Positions 1 to 7,887 of a stretch of 64,000 nt of DNA are shown one piece after another (the stretch's first letter is position 1; the number at the start of each line of letters is the position of its first letter). Both the position numbers and the translations under genes were made by a program. The notes under the pieces were generated by a model. It searched no databases. It was not told the origin of the DNA and saw only the letters and a list, made by a program, of their open reading frames with translations. The stretch is from an uncultured Pseudomonas sp. (GTDB lineage Bacteria > Pseudomonadota > Gammaproteobacteria > Pseudomonadales > Pseudomonadaceae): assembly GCA_943912755.1 (NCBI GenBank), contig CALTWF010000003.1:79877-143876 (forward strand), read 5' to 3'.

Positions 1-205
1 CGCTGGACCGGTAGTGCCGCACCAGCGCATCGAGATCGCCGTTGAAGAAGCGCTGCGCGGTCTGCTGGAAGCCCTTGAGGCCTTCGCGGGACTCCAGCAG
101 GTGGGCTTGCACGCGCTGGCCGTAGTCGTTGATCAGGCCAGGCACCTGGACGCCCAGCAACAGACCACAGGTGAACAGGATCAACCGCAGGTAGCTTCTG
201 AGCAT
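1..205 (-). CDS. DUF2937 family membrane protein, 3' part outside the window
   Basis: The reading frame begins with ATG at 205 on the minus strand, after an AAGGA ribosome site, and runs off the left edge. The visible 68 residues open with a hydrophobic signal/anchor segment (LRLILFTCGLLLGVQVP) followed by GLINDY and a charged helical stretch ending GDLDALVRHY. This arrangement matches my memory of Pseudomonas DUF2937 proteins, small inner-membrane proteins of unknown function. It lies 10 bp downstream of the amidotransferase stop in the same direction, so co-transcription is likely. The function is unknown and the C-terminus is not visible. Confidence 0.75.
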   Translation of the reverse strand, partial: MLRSYLRLILFTCGLLLGVQVPGLINDYGQRVQAHLLESREGLKGFQQTAQRFFNGDLDALVRHYRSS

Positions 206-215
206 TGGCTCGTCC

Positions 216-992
216 TTAGCTGGTCTGGCCCTTGGCGATGCATTCGCCCTTGCGCCACAGGCCCCATTGGCCGGGCTCGTAGCGCTGCCAGGTTTCGTTT
301 TCGGTGAGCGCTTCGGTGGCGATCACGGTGACCACGTCGTTGGGCGTGGTTTCGGCCTGGAAGTCGACGATCATGTCGACATCCTTGAGCCGGGCCGGAC
401 CGAACGGCGCGCGACGGGTGATGTGTACCAGCTTGGTCGAGCAGAAGCAGAACAGCCAGTCGCCATCACTGAGCAGGCAATTGAACACGCCCTTGCCGCG
501 GTATTCGGCACAGGCCTGCTGCAGCACCGGCAACAGTTGCTCGACCTCCACCGGCTCGGGGAAGGCTTCGCGGATACGGTTGAGCAGGTCGCAGAAGGCC
601 GCTTCGCTGTCGGTGTCGCCGATCGGCCGGTAGAAGCTGGTCAGTCCGTCCAGTCCGGCGAGCTGGCCGTTATGCGCGAAGCACCAGTTGCGCCCCCACA
701 GCTCGCGCACGAACGGGTGGGTATTGGACAGGCAGACCTTGCCGACGTTGGCCTGGCGGATATGGCCGATCACCACTTCGCTCTTGATCGGGTAGCGCTG
801 CACCAGGTTGGCGACTTCCGATTCGCAGCTCGCCGCAGGGTCCTGGGACAGGCGCAGGCCGCGGCCTTCGTAGAAGCCGATGCCCCAACCATCGCGGTGC
901 GGGCCGGTGCGGCCGCCGCGTTGCATCAGGCCGGTGAAGCTGAAGACGATATCGGTGGGGACGTTGGCACTCATGCCCAGCAGTTCGCACAT
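216..992 (-). CDS. Class II glutamine amidotransferase, YafJ type
   Basis: The protein is 258 residues and starts Met-Cys-Glu-Leu, so Cys2 becomes the N-terminal nucleophile after methionine removal, as in Ntn-type glutaminases. Further class II landmarks are GWGIGFYEG (about residues 37-45), NTHPF and the NWCFAHNG motif near residue 105, which builds the glutamine pocket. There is no synthase domain, so it belongs to the stand-alone YafJ/DUG3-like group that releases ammonia from glutamine or a gamma-glutamyl compound. The physiological acceptor is not known. It reads in the same direction as the membrane protein upstream (15 bp gap) and the DUF2937 gene downstream, which suggests a small operon. 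Confidence 0.92.
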   Translation of the reverse strand: MCELLGMSANVPTDIVFSFTGLMQRGGRTGPHRDGWGIGFYEGRGLRLSQDPAASCESEVANLVQRYPIKSEVVIGHIRQANVGKVCLSNTHPFVRELWGRNWCFAHNGQLAGLDGLTSFYRPIGDTDSEAAFCDLLNRIREAFPEPVEVEQLLPVLQQACAEYRGKGVFNCLLSDGDWLFCFCSTKLVHITRRAPFGPARLKDVDMIVDFQAETTPNDVVTVIATEALTENETWQRYEPGQWGLWRKGECIAKGQTS

Positions 993-1007
993 GCGCGGTC
1001 GCTCCGG

Positions 1008-1499
1008 TTAAAGACGCGGTTCGAGACGCTCGCGCGGGCCACCCAGCGGTGGCTCGGGCGGCTCGTTGCGGTAACGCTCGCGGCTACCCTGCGGCGCCAT
1101 GGCGATCTGTTCATCCTCCTCGGCCGCGCGCTTGGCAGCGGCTTCGGCACGCTCGCGGCGAGCCCGGGCACGGGTCTCCAGCGGCAGGCGGATGGCGACG
1201 AAGATCAGGTACAGGGCAAAGGCGATCATGCCGTACATGGCCAGGTCGGACGCGGCACGCCAGACGTTGTTGCCGACCTTGAAGGCCAGGTCCAGGGCGG
1301 TGATGGCGATGGCCGGGGCGTAGATGTCCTTGGCCGCGTCGACGATGGTCGGGGTCAACAACAGCACCGCCAGCAGTACCCGCAGCGGTTCGCGCAGCCA
1401 GCGCCACATCCAGCCGGTGATATGGAAGCCCACCCACAGGCAACCCAGGGCAGCCAGGGCATACAGGCCCCAGGCGAACAGATAGTCGTTTTCGGTCAT
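1008..1499 (-). CDS. Conserved membrane protein of unknown function with charged C-terminal tail
   Basis: This 163-residue protein has three or four hydrophobic segments (about residues 7-30, 37-52, 58-75 and 86-106), then a highly charged, Arg/Glu/Ala-rich tail and a proline-rich end. The tail (about residues 108-163) looks cytoplasmic and partly coiled-coil. I do not recognise a catalytic motif. Similar Pseudomonas proteins have been labelled as transporters, but 163 residues and at most four helices do not support a major-facilitator fold. Its start lies next to the divergent peptidase gene (ATG at 1582), leaving about 82 bp for both promoters. Confidence 0.75.
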   Translation of the reverse strand: MTENDYLFAWGLYALAALGCLWVGFHITGWMWRWLREPLRVLLAVLLLTPTIVDAAKDIYAPAIAITALDLAFKVGNNVWRAASDLAMYGMIAFALYLIFVAIRLPLETRARARRERAEAAAKRAAEEDEQIAMAPQGSRERYRNEPPEPPLGGPRERLEPRL

Positions 1500-1581
1500 G
1501 GCGTCCGTGGAAGGTAGGCAAACAGGCGCTTATGATAACGATTTTTCCGCGCGCAGGCGCCCCCCAGCCAAGGAACCGCAC

Positions 1582-3633
1582 ATGTCCTCTCCCGCTCAAG
1601 CCCTTTGCCCCCCGATTGCCCGCCGGGACGACGGTGCGGATCCCTATGCCTGGCTGCAGGAGCGCGACGCTCCCGAGGTGATGGCCTACCTGGAGGCGGA
1701 AAACGCGTTCCAGCAGGCGCAACTGGCCGACCAGGCCGACCTGCGCGAGACCCTGTTCGAGGAAATCAAGGGCCGCATCCTCGAAACCGACCTGTCCCTG
1801 CCCTCGCCCTGGGGCCCGTACCTCTACTACACCCGCACCACCGCAGGTGACGAGTACCCGCGGCACTACCGCTGCCCGCGCCCGGCCGACGACTCCAACA
1901 GCGTCGACGAAAGCCGCGAAGAACTGCTGCTCGACCCCAACCAGCTGGCCGCCGGCGGCTTCCTCAGCCTCGGCGCCTTCAACGTCAGCCCCGACCACCA
2001 GCGCCTGGCCTACAGCCTGGATACCAGCGGCGACGAGATCTACACCCTGTACGTCAAGGAACTGGCCAGCGGCGCCATCCACGAGCTGCCGTTCGACGAC
2101 TGCGACGGCAGCATGACCTGGGCCAACGACAGCCAGACCCTGTTCTTCACCACCCTGGACGACACCCACCGGCCGTTCCGTCTGCACCGCCATCGCCTGG
2201 GCAGCAGCGGCGCCAGCACCGTGTTCGAGGAGCTGGACGGGCGCTTCTTCCTGCACTGCTACCGCTCCAGTTCCGAGCGCCAGCTGGTCCTGCTGCTCAA
2301 CAGCAAGACCACCAGCGAAGCCTGGGCGCTGGACGCCGACACGCCGGAGCAGCCGTTCGCCTGCCTGGCACCACGGATCGAGGGCCATGAATACGACGCC
2401 GACCACGGCAAGCTGGACGGCGAATGGCGCTGGTTCGTGCGCAGCAACCAGGACGGCATCAACTTCGCCCTGTTCCACGCGCCCGGCGACCGCGTGCCGA
2501 CCCGCGACCTGTGGCAGGTGCTGGTGCCGCACAGCGACGAGGTGATGATCGAGGGCCTGACCCTGAACGCCGGCGCCCTGACCCTGAGCCTGCGCGAGGG
2601 TGGCCTGCCGGTCATCGAAGTGCGCCCGGCCAGCCTGCCGGCCTACCGCGTGCAACTGCCGGACGCCGCCTACAGCCTGTACGTGCAGGACAGCCTGGAG
2701 TTTGCCAGCGCGCGCATCCGCCTGCGCTACGAGGCGCTGAACCGCCCGGCCCAGGTGCGCCAGCTGGACCTCGCCAGCGGCGAACAGGTGGTGCTCAAGC
2801 AGACCCCGGTGCTCGGTGAATTCGATGCCGACGACTATGTCAGCCAGCGCCTCTGGGCTCGCGCCAGCGACGGTACGCAGGTGCCGATCAGCCTGGTCCA
2901 GCGCCGCGCCGACCTCGGCCAGCCGGTGCCACTGTACCTGTACGGCTACGGCGCCTACGGCGAGAGCCTCGACCCGTGGTTCTCCCATGCCCGCCTGAGC
3001 CTGCTGGATCGCGGCGTGGCCTTCGCCATCGCCCATGTCCGCGGCGGCGGCGAACTGGGCGAGGCCTGGTACCGCGCCGGCAAGCAGGAACACAAGCACA
3101 ACACCTTCGGCGACTTCATCGCCTGTGCCGAACACCTGGTCGCCACCGGCATCACCAGCGCCGAGCGCCTGGCGATCAGCGGCGGCAGCGCCGGCGGCCT
3201 GCTGATCGGCGCGGTGCTCAACCAGCGCCCGGAACTGTTCAAGGTAGCGATCGCCGAGGTGCCTTTCGTCGATGTACTCAACACCATGCTCGACCCGGAG
3301 CTGCCGCTGACCGTCACCGAGTACGACGAGTGGGGCAACCCGGAGGAGCCGGAGGTCCATGCGCGGATCAAGGCCTACGCGCCGTATGAAAACCTCAAGG
3401 CCCAGGCCTACCCGGCACTGCTGGTGATCGCCGGCTACAACGACAGCCGGGTGCAGTACTGGGAAGCGGCGAAATGGGTGGCGAAGCTGCGGGTGACCAA
3501 GACCGACGGCAATCCCCTGCTGCTCAAGACCGAGATGGGCGCCGGCCACGGCGGCATGAGCGGGCGCTACCAGGGCCTGCGCGACGTGGCACTGGAATAC
3601 GCCTTCGTCCTCGACCAGCTGGATGTGGTGTAA
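1582..3633 (+). CDS. ptrB: Oligopeptidase B / prolyl oligopeptidase family serine peptidase (S9)
   Basis: The 683-residue product has an N-terminal beta-propeller region (to about residue 400) and a C-terminal alpha/beta-hydrolase domain. The catalytic triad is visible: Ser536 in GGSAGG, Asp621 in GYNDSRV and His656 in GAGHGG. Acidic residues in the catalytic domain fit oligopeptidase B, which cuts short peptides after Lys or Arg in the cytoplasm, and no signal peptide is seen. An in-frame upstream ATG at 1498 would add 28 residues of low-complexity sequence, so I chose the internal ATG, where family homology begins (SSPAQALCPP). It ends with a hairpin at 3659-3682. Confidence 0.9.
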   Translation: MSSPAQALCPPIARRDDGADPYAWLQERDAPEVMAYLEAENAFQQAQLADQADLRETLFEEIKGRILETDLSLPSPWGPYLYYTRTTAGDEYPRHYRCPRPADDSNSVDESREELLLDPNQLAAGGFLSLGAFNVSPDHQRLAYSLDTSGDEIYTLYVKELASGAIHELPFDDCDGSMTWANDSQTLFFTTLDDTHRPFRLHRHRLGSSGASTVFEELDGRFFLHCYRSSSERQLVLLLNSKTTSEAWALDADTPEQPFACLAPRIEGHEYDADHGKLDGEWRWFVRSNQDGINFALFHAPGDRVPTRDLWQVLVPHSDEVMIEGLTLNAGALTLSLREGGLPVIEVRPASLPAYRVQLPDAAYSLYVQDSLEFASARIRLRYEALNRPAQVRQLDLASGEQVVLKQTPVLGEFDADDYVSQRLWARASDGTQVPISLVQRRADLGQPVPLYLYGYGAYGESLDPWFSHARLSLLDRGVAFAIAHVRGGGELGEAWYRAGKQEHKHNTFGDFIACAEHLVATGITSAERLAISGGSAGGLLIGAVLNQRPELFKVAIAEVPFVDVLNTMLDPELPLTVTEYDEWGNPEEPEVHARIKAYAPYENLKAQAYPALLVIAGYNDSRVQYWEAAKWVAKLRVTKTDGNPLLLKTEMGAGHGGMSGRYQGLRDVALEYAFVLDQLDVV

Positions 3634-3658
3634 ATCGCGTTTTTCGTTGTCTGAGCTT

Positions 3659-3682
3659 GCACCGCGCCGAGAGTCGCGGTGC
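3659..3682 (+). terminator. Hairpin after ptrB, possible weak terminator
   Basis: Arms gcaccgcg and cgcggtgc pair perfectly around an 8-nt loop, 25 bp after the ptrB stop. There is no run of T after the stem, so it may act as a 3' stabiliser or a partial terminator before the cNMP gene. Confidence 0.4.
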
Positions 3683-3718
3683 GATGCCTCCATGGACTAC
3701 AACAAAAGACCGAACGCG

Positions 3719-4192
3719 ATGCCTGAAACTTCCCTCCTCAACACTGAAATCCGCGACCTGCTGATGGACTGCGGCCTGTTCGACCAGCTCCTGCCCGGCG
3801 ACTTCGCGGCCGCCGCCGGCTACTTCGCCCTGAGCAGCATGGCGGCCGGCGAAGTGATCTTCCGCGAGGGCGACGCCGGCAACTTCATGTGCCTGATCGT
3901 CGCCGGCCAGGTGGCGGTGCGCAAAGCCGATGGCGATGGCCGCGAGCTGGATATGGCCGTACTGCGCAAGGGCCGCACCTTCGGCGAAATGGCGGTGCTC
4001 GACGGCGAGCGCCGCTCGGCGTCCTGCGTTGCCGCCAGCGATTGCCAGTTGCTCAGCCTGGGCAAGGACGCACTGGAGAAGATGATCAACGACGTGCCGA
4101 AGATCGCCGCCAAGGTCATCCGCGCCCTGGCGATCACCCTGTCCAGGCGCCTGCGCATGGCCGACGGCCAGTTGCTGGCGCAACAGGTCTAG
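3719..4192 (+). CDS. Stand-alone cyclic nucleotide-binding domain protein
   Basis: The 157-residue product is essentially one CRP-like cNMP-binding domain. The phosphate-binding cassette is seen as FGEMAVLDGERRSA (about residues 88-101), preceded by the beta-roll glycines in EGDAGNFM and VAGQVAV. No helix-turn-helix follows: after the C-helix (MINDVPKIAAKVIRALAITLSRRLR) the protein ends. It is therefore unlikely to bind DNA and could act as a soluble ligand sensor or partner subunit. An ATG at 3692 would add nine residues, and neither start has a good ribosome site. Its stop codon overlaps that of the convergent secreted protein. Confidence 0.85.
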   Translation: MPETSLLNTEIRDLLMDCGLFDQLLPGDFAAAAGYFALSSMAAGEVIFREGDAGNFMCLIVAGQVAVRKADGDGRELDMAVLRKGRTFGEMAVLDGERRSASCVAASDCQLLSLGKDALEKMINDVPKIAAKVIRALAITLSRRLRMADGQLLAQQV

Positions 4193-4467
4193 CCGGCCTT
4201 TTCCTGGTCTTTGTCCGCAGGAGGGGTCAGGCCGGGCAACGGCTGGTCCCTGGGTGGTGCGGGCAACGGCATGGGCGGCAGCAAGGGGCCGCCGGGCCTG
4301 CCGTCGTTGGCCCGCGGGATCACCGGGGGCGAGACCTGCGGATAAGGGGTGGGCGTCGCGGTGCCGGGCGCGCCGGGAACGGGCGCGATCACCCGGGGTT
4401 GCAGGTCGTCGGCCTGGGCCGTGGCCAGGCTGGCGACGCAGTACAGCAGGATGCTCGTCAGACGCAT
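4189..4467 (-). CDS. Small secreted proline-rich protein, unknown function
   Basis: This 92-residue protein begins with a signal peptide (hydrophobic LTSILLYCVASLATAQA, cleavage likely near residue 19). The rest is low-complexity and rich in Pro, Gly and Ala (PGAPGTATPTPYPQ, PPMPLPAPP). I see no domain. The composition suggests an extended periplasmic or surface polypeptide. The stop codon shares the palindrome CTAG with the stop of the convergent cNMP-binding gene. An upstream ribosome-site candidate AGGAGCC precedes the ATG. Confidence that it is a real gene rests on the signal peptide and the start context. Confidence 0.7.
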   Translation of the reverse strand: MRLTSILLYCVASLATAQADDLQPRVIAPVPGAPGTATPTPYPQVSPPVIPRANDGRPGGPLLPPMPLPAPPRDQPLPGLTPPADKDQEKAG

Positions 4468-4589
4468 GTAGGGCTCCTGGTCGAGGTCATGTCATACAGA
4501 CTACCCCGCCGTGTGGCGGATTGCCTGCCCAGTGACCGGCAACGGCGCTAAACTGGCGGCAAAACCGTGAAACGCCAGCAGGTATAAAA

Positions 4590-4964
4590 ATGACCCAATC
4601 CTCCTCCGCAGCCGCCACCGCGCGACTCGACCGCATCCTCGCCGACGCCAAGCGCGACGACGAACGAGGCTACCGCCAGAAAGCCTTGCGCATGTACCCC
4701 CACGTCTGCGGCCGCTGCGCCCGTGAGTTCTCCGGCAAGCGCCTGAGCGAACTGACCGTGCACCACCGCGACCACAACCACGACAACAACCCCCAGGACG
4801 GCTCCAACTGGGAGCTGCTGTGCCTGTACTGCCACGACAACGAGCACTCGCGCTACACCGACCAGCAGTACTTCGGTGAAGGCTCGCTGAGCACGCCGTC
4901 GATCGCCAAGGCCACCCACAACCCCTTCGCCGCCCTCGCCGGGATGCTGAAGAAGGAGGACTGA
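4590..4964 (+). CDS. YajD-family HNH nuclease domain protein
   Basis: The 124-residue product has the HNH core as VHHRDHNHDNN (about residues 56-66), GSNWELLCLYCHDNEH (about 71-86) and an upstream CGRC pair, so two CxxC pairs can bind structural zinc. The second half holds the HNH asparagine and the final histidine of the beta-beta-alpha metal fold. YajD-family proteins are widespread in gammaproteobacteria, and their biological substrate is not established. The start is ATG at 4590. The gene stands alone, divergent from the secreted protein (about 120 bp between them) and 60 bp before the methyltransferase. Confidence 0.9.
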   Translation: MTQSSSAAATARLDRILADAKRDDERGYRQKALRMYPHVCGRCAREFSGKRLSELTVHHRDHNHDNNPQDGSNWELLCLYCHDNEHSRYTDQQYFGEGSLSTPSIAKATHNPFAALAGMLKKED

Positions 4965-4990
4965 GGTCGCCGCACGCCGCTGCCGGCCCG

Positions 4991-4996
4991 TATAAT
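4991..4996 (+). promoter_or_regulatory. Putative -10 box of the RNA methyltransferase gene
   Basis: A perfect TATAAT lies 28 bp before the GTG start at 5025, a distance that suits a short leader. No good TTGACA-like -35 element is seen at 16-18 bp upstream, so strength is uncertain. Confidence 0.45.
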
Positions 4997-5024
4997 CGCG
5001 TCTTTTTTGCGAAGGGCCCGGCAC

Positions 5025-5495
5025 GTGGCGAACAAAAGGTACAGCTGCATCGGCCTGTACAACCCCAAATCCCCTGAGAACGTCGGCTCGGTGATGCGCG
5101 CCGCCGGCTGCTATGGCGTCAACTCGGTGTTCTACACCGGCAAGCGCTACGAGCGCGCCCGCGACTTCGTCACCGACACCAAGCGGGTGCACTACGACAT
5201 CCCGCTGATCGGCATCGACGATCTGCAGAAGATCATCCCCCTGGGCTGCACCCCGGTGGCCGTGGAACTGGTCGAGGGCGCCCGCCCGCTGCCGGAGTAC
5301 ACCCACCCGGACCGCGCCATCTACATCTTCGGCCCCGAGGACGGCAGCCTCGACGACGATGTCCGCGCCTGGTGCGAAGAGACCATCTACATCCCGACCA
5401 ATGGCTGCATGAACCTGGCGGCAACGGTCAACGTGGTGCTCTACGACCGCATGGCCAAAGGCCTCAACACCCGCTCCGGGCCGCGCTTCAAGTAG
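5025..5495 (+). CDS. SpoU/TrmH-family RNA 2'-O-methyltransferase (SPOUT fold)
   Basis: I start the protein at GTG 5025 (fMet-Ala-Asn-Lys-Arg), giving 156 residues. The three SPOUT motifs are present: motif 1 NPKSPENVGSVMRAAGCYG near the N-terminus, motif 2 IFGPEDGSL and motif 3 IPTNGCMNLAATVNVVLYD, which together form the trefoil knot that binds S-adenosylmethionine. The size resembles TrmL-like minimal enzymes, which methylate the tRNA wobble 2'-OH, but the true substrate here is not proven. An in-frame TTG at 5007 falls inside the likely transcript leader and is less likely to be used. It appears to be a single-gene transcript. Confidence 0.88.
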   Translation: MANKRYSCIGLYNPKSPENVGSVMRAAGCYGVNSVFYTGKRYERARDFVTDTKRVHYDIPLIGIDDLQKIIPLGCTPVAVELVEGARPLPEYTHPDRAIYIFGPEDGSLDDDVRAWCEETIYIPTNGCMNLAATVNVVLYDRMAKGLNTRSGPRFK

Positions 5496-5563
5496 GCGAT
5501 TGAACGCCGGCCGCAGGCTGGCGGTCTGCTGAATATCACGTCACTCAACGAGGAGAAGCGCCC

Positions 5564-5926
5564 ATGCGCCAGAAGCCAGAGATTCCGGCAACGCCCTTTC
5601 AGAGCAAGACCGACCATAACGTCCAGGGCTGGGAGCGCGCCGGCTCGGTAGCCACCGGCGTGGTGATGGTCGGCAAGGGGCTGCGCCGCGGCGGCCTGTT
5701 CGGATTGATCCAGGTCGCCATTGGCGGCGCGGTGCTGGCGCGCGGGGTGACCGGGCATTGCTCGGCCAAGAGCCTGCTGGAGAAAGGGCGCCAGGACCTG
5801 GACGGGATCCGCGCGCGGATCGAGCGGACCGGAAGCGAGTTGAAGTCGTTGAAGGATGCGGCCGAGGCGGCGACCAAAACGGCGACGGTGACCGGGAATG
5901 ATTCGCTGGTCAGTCCCAAGCCCTGA
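5564..5926 (+). CDS. DUF2892 family small membrane protein
   Basis: The 120-residue protein starts after GGAGAAGCGCCC. Two hydrophobic stretches (about residues 28-41, VATGVVMVGKGL, and 46-64, GLFGLIQVAIGGAVLARGV) match the inner-membrane hairpin of the DUF2892 family, also found fused to rhodanese domains in YgaP-type proteins. The C-terminal part (about residues 70-105) is a charged helix with coiled-coil character. Function is unknown. It converges on the peptidase-like gene, with a REPIN between them. Confidence 0.8.
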   Translation: MRQKPEIPATPFQSKTDHNVQGWERAGSVATGVVMVGKGLRRGGLFGLIQVAIGGAVLARGVTGHCSAKSLLEKGRQDLDGIRARIERTGSELKSLKDAAEAATKTATVTGNDSLVSPKP

Positions 5927-5937
5927 GCATTCACGGG

Positions 5938-6013
5938 CCTCATCGCTGGCAAGCCAGCTCCCACCGGTGCTGCATGTAGCGGACCTGTGGGAGCTGGCTT
6001 GCCAGCGATGAGG
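5938..6013. repeat. REPIN: two inverted REP sequences around a short spacer
   Basis: Arms of 27 bp (5938-5964 and 5987-6013) are perfect reverse complements and contain the Pseudomonas REP core ggcaagccagctccca. The 22-bp spacer is cggtgctg...cct. It lies between two convergent genes, where it can fold into a very stable hairpin and act as a bidirectional terminator or mRNA-stabilising end. The same REP core recurs at 21561-21660. Confidence 0.9.
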
Positions 6014-6025
6014 CCTCCAAGGCGA

Positions 6026-7246
6026 CTACTGAAGCAAAGGACTGCGCAACACTTCCGACTCCCGCCCCATCACGCTGTCCGCCAGTTGCACCAACTCCGC
6101 CGTACTCACACCATTCATCCGCATCAACGCCCGCGCCAGGTCATCCAGCGACTGCTTGTTGTGGGTATGAATGCGGATCTCGCGGTCCAGCGCCTGCAGC
6201 AGCAGCACCGAGCGGGCAATGACCGCCGCGCTGGCCTGCTCGCCGCGCAGGCTGGTAACCGCCTTGCCTTCCTTGCCCAGCCGCGCCTGCAGGGCCTGGT
6301 AGCGGTCATCGCTGATGCCCCCGGCCCGGCGCAGCAACTCGGTGGCGTAGTACTCCGCCAGCCCCTCGCCGATCCAGTCGCTGCCGTCACGATCATTGAT
6401 CCGTGCAAACACCCGCACCAGCTCGCGCAACAGCGGGCTGCTGCCATTCTCGCTGACCAGCGGGCTGCCGCTGTTGAGATAGATCGAGTTGTTCGCCGCC
6501 CGCGCCCCGCGCCACAGGTGCTCACGGGCACCGACCAGCAGCAGCTTCGGCGGATTGCGTGGGAACACCGCCTGGTATTGCGGCCAGACGAAGGTCAGCA
6601 AGGTCAGTGCATCCATGCGCCGCTGGCCCTGCCCCACCGGCCCGGCCACGCTGACCTCGGTTTCGCCGAGACGGGCGCGTCGGGCGCCGATCGTGCCGGC
6701 GAGCATCCAGCCGGTCGGGCGGTCGAACAGGCGCGAGACATTGTCGATACGAAAACGCTGCTTGCCGATCCGCGGCCAGGCCGTCTCGATACTGCTCCAG
6801 CCAGCGGGCAAGTCGACACTCAGGCGCGCCACCAGCTCGGTGCCGTCCTGCTGGTCGAGGCGCGCCGGCGGCACCAGGTCATCGCCACGGAACAGCGCCC
6901 AGTTCGCCGTGATGCGGCTGTCGTGGCTGCCGTTCTTCAATTTGTGATCGAGCCGCACCTTGTAGCTGAGGCTGGCCTTGCCCGGTGCCGGCCGCCAGAT
7001 CCCGCGCTGGCTGTCTTGCGCCGGCTGCCACGGGCCGTCGGCCTTGAAGTCGCTGTACAGGCCCTCCTTGCCCAGATCGAAATCCAGGCTGCGCACCTGG
7101 GCGCCATCGGCCAGGGTCAGGCGCACCTCGGCCTGGCCGCTCTGCGGCAGCAGGCGCACGTGGTAATCCAGATCGACTTTTTTCGCCCAGGCAGCATTGC
7201 TCGCCAACAGCAACACGACCCACGCCAGAGGGTGACGCACCGGCAT
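6026..7246 (-). CDS. M61-like peptidase-fold protein with altered zinc motif, probably periplasmic
   Basis: The 406-residue protein has a signal peptide (LAWVVLLLASNAAWA). An N-terminal beta-rich region (to about residue 200) is followed by a helical domain resembling the thermolysin-like half of M61/M1 peptidases. The segment W291-I-G-E294-G-L-A-E-Y-Y corresponds to the second glutamate motif. However, the position of HExxH reads R274-E-L-V-R278, so both zinc histidines are arginine. If the alignment is right, the protein cannot bind catalytic zinc in the usual way and may be a binding or scaffold protein. It faces the DUF2892 gene across the REPIN and follows the YcgN gene in the same direction. 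Confidence 0.75.
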   Translation of the reverse strand: MPVRHPLAWVVLLLASNAAWAKKVDLDYHVRLLPQSGQAEVRLTLADGAQVRSLDFDLGKEGLYSDFKADGPWQPAQDSQRGIWRPAPGKASLSYKVRLDHKLKNGSHDSRITANWALFRGDDLVPPARLDQQDGTELVARLSVDLPAGWSSIETAWPRIGKQRFRIDNVSRLFDRPTGWMLAGTIGARRARLGETEVSVAGPVGQGQRRMDALTLLTFVWPQYQAVFPRNPPKLLLVGAREHLWRGARAANNSIYLNSGSPLVSENGSSPLLRELVRVFARINDRDGSDWIGEGLAEYYATELLRRAGGISDDRYQALQARLGKEGKAVTSLRGEQASAAVIARSVLLLQALDREIRIHTHNKQSLDDLARALMRMNGVSTAELVQLADSVMGRESEVLRSPLLQ

Positions 7247-7282
7247 TGCCCGACTCCTTGCACGAACGCGAAACGCGCCAGA

Positions 7283-7732
7283 TCAGCTGGCGCGGAATAT
7301 CAAATAGTCTTCCCAATCATCTTCGGCCACGCTGTTCTCGCTGAGCATGCGCCCGGACTGCGAGATGCGCTGCTTGTGCACCTGCTCGCGATCACCGCAG
7401 ACCAGGTGGTGCCAGCCCGGCAGGTCCTTGCCCTCGCTGACCAGGCGGTAACCGCAGGTAGGCGGCAGCCATTTGAACTGGTCGGCCTTGCCCGGGGTGA
7501 GCTGGATGCAATCCGGCACCTGCTCGAAGCGGTTCGGGTAGTCGCTGCACTGGCAGGTCTTGAGGTCCAGCAGTTTGCAGGCGATACGCGTGTAGTAGAC
7601 GCTGTTGTCGTCTTCGTCTTCGAGCTTTTGCAGGCAGCAAAGCCCGCAACCATCGCACAGCGACTCCCATTCGACGGGGTCGAGCTGATCGAGGGTCTTG
7701 CGGGTCCAGAACGGCGCGGAGCTTGCCTGCAT
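7283..7732 (-). CDS. YcgN-family cysteine-cluster protein (UPF0260)
   Basis: Starting at ATG 7732 (Met-Gln-Ala-Ser-Ser), with AGGATCACC upstream, the product has 149 residues. The conserved cysteine pattern is clear: CDGCGLCC near residue 27, then CKLLDLKTCQC, PDC and CGY, enough for a metal or Fe-S cluster site. Such proteins belong to the zinc- or iron-chelating CxxCxxCC family (YkgJ/YcgN). No biochemical role is established. A start at 7768 would add 12 residues and is less well supported. It precedes the M61-like gene by about 37 bp in the same direction. Confidence 0.88.
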   Translation of the reverse strand: MQASSAPFWTRKTLDQLDPVEWESLCDGCGLCCLQKLEDEDDNSVYYTRIACKLLDLKTCQCSDYPNRFEQVPDCIQLTPGKADQFKWLPPTCGYRLVSEGKDLPGWHHLVCGDREQVHKQRISQSGRMLSENSVAEDDWEDYLIFRAS

Positions 7733-7887
7733 GTTGCGGTGATCCTGTTTCAAAATTCTTCGGCCCAAAACGGGCGGCGCCAGTCTAGGACCTGCGCTGC
7801 GCCTTTGCCAGACCGCTTGTCAGGGTGTGGTCGACAGCTGTAGTTTTGCAAATCATTTCAGTTCTCATCCCTGTCCAGGAATCCGTC

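Noticed and set aside
1111..3693. Open frame of 860 codons on the minus strand opposite ptrB
   Set aside because: It is the antisense shadow of a high-GC gene. Its translation is rich in Ala, Gly, Val and His and has no domain, while the plus strand encodes a full serine peptidase with its catalytic triad.
5987..7843. Open frame of 618 codons on the plus strand across the M61-like and YcgN genes
   Set aside because: It runs antisense to two recognisable genes and through a REPIN, and its translation is low-complexity Gln/Arg/Ala sequence.
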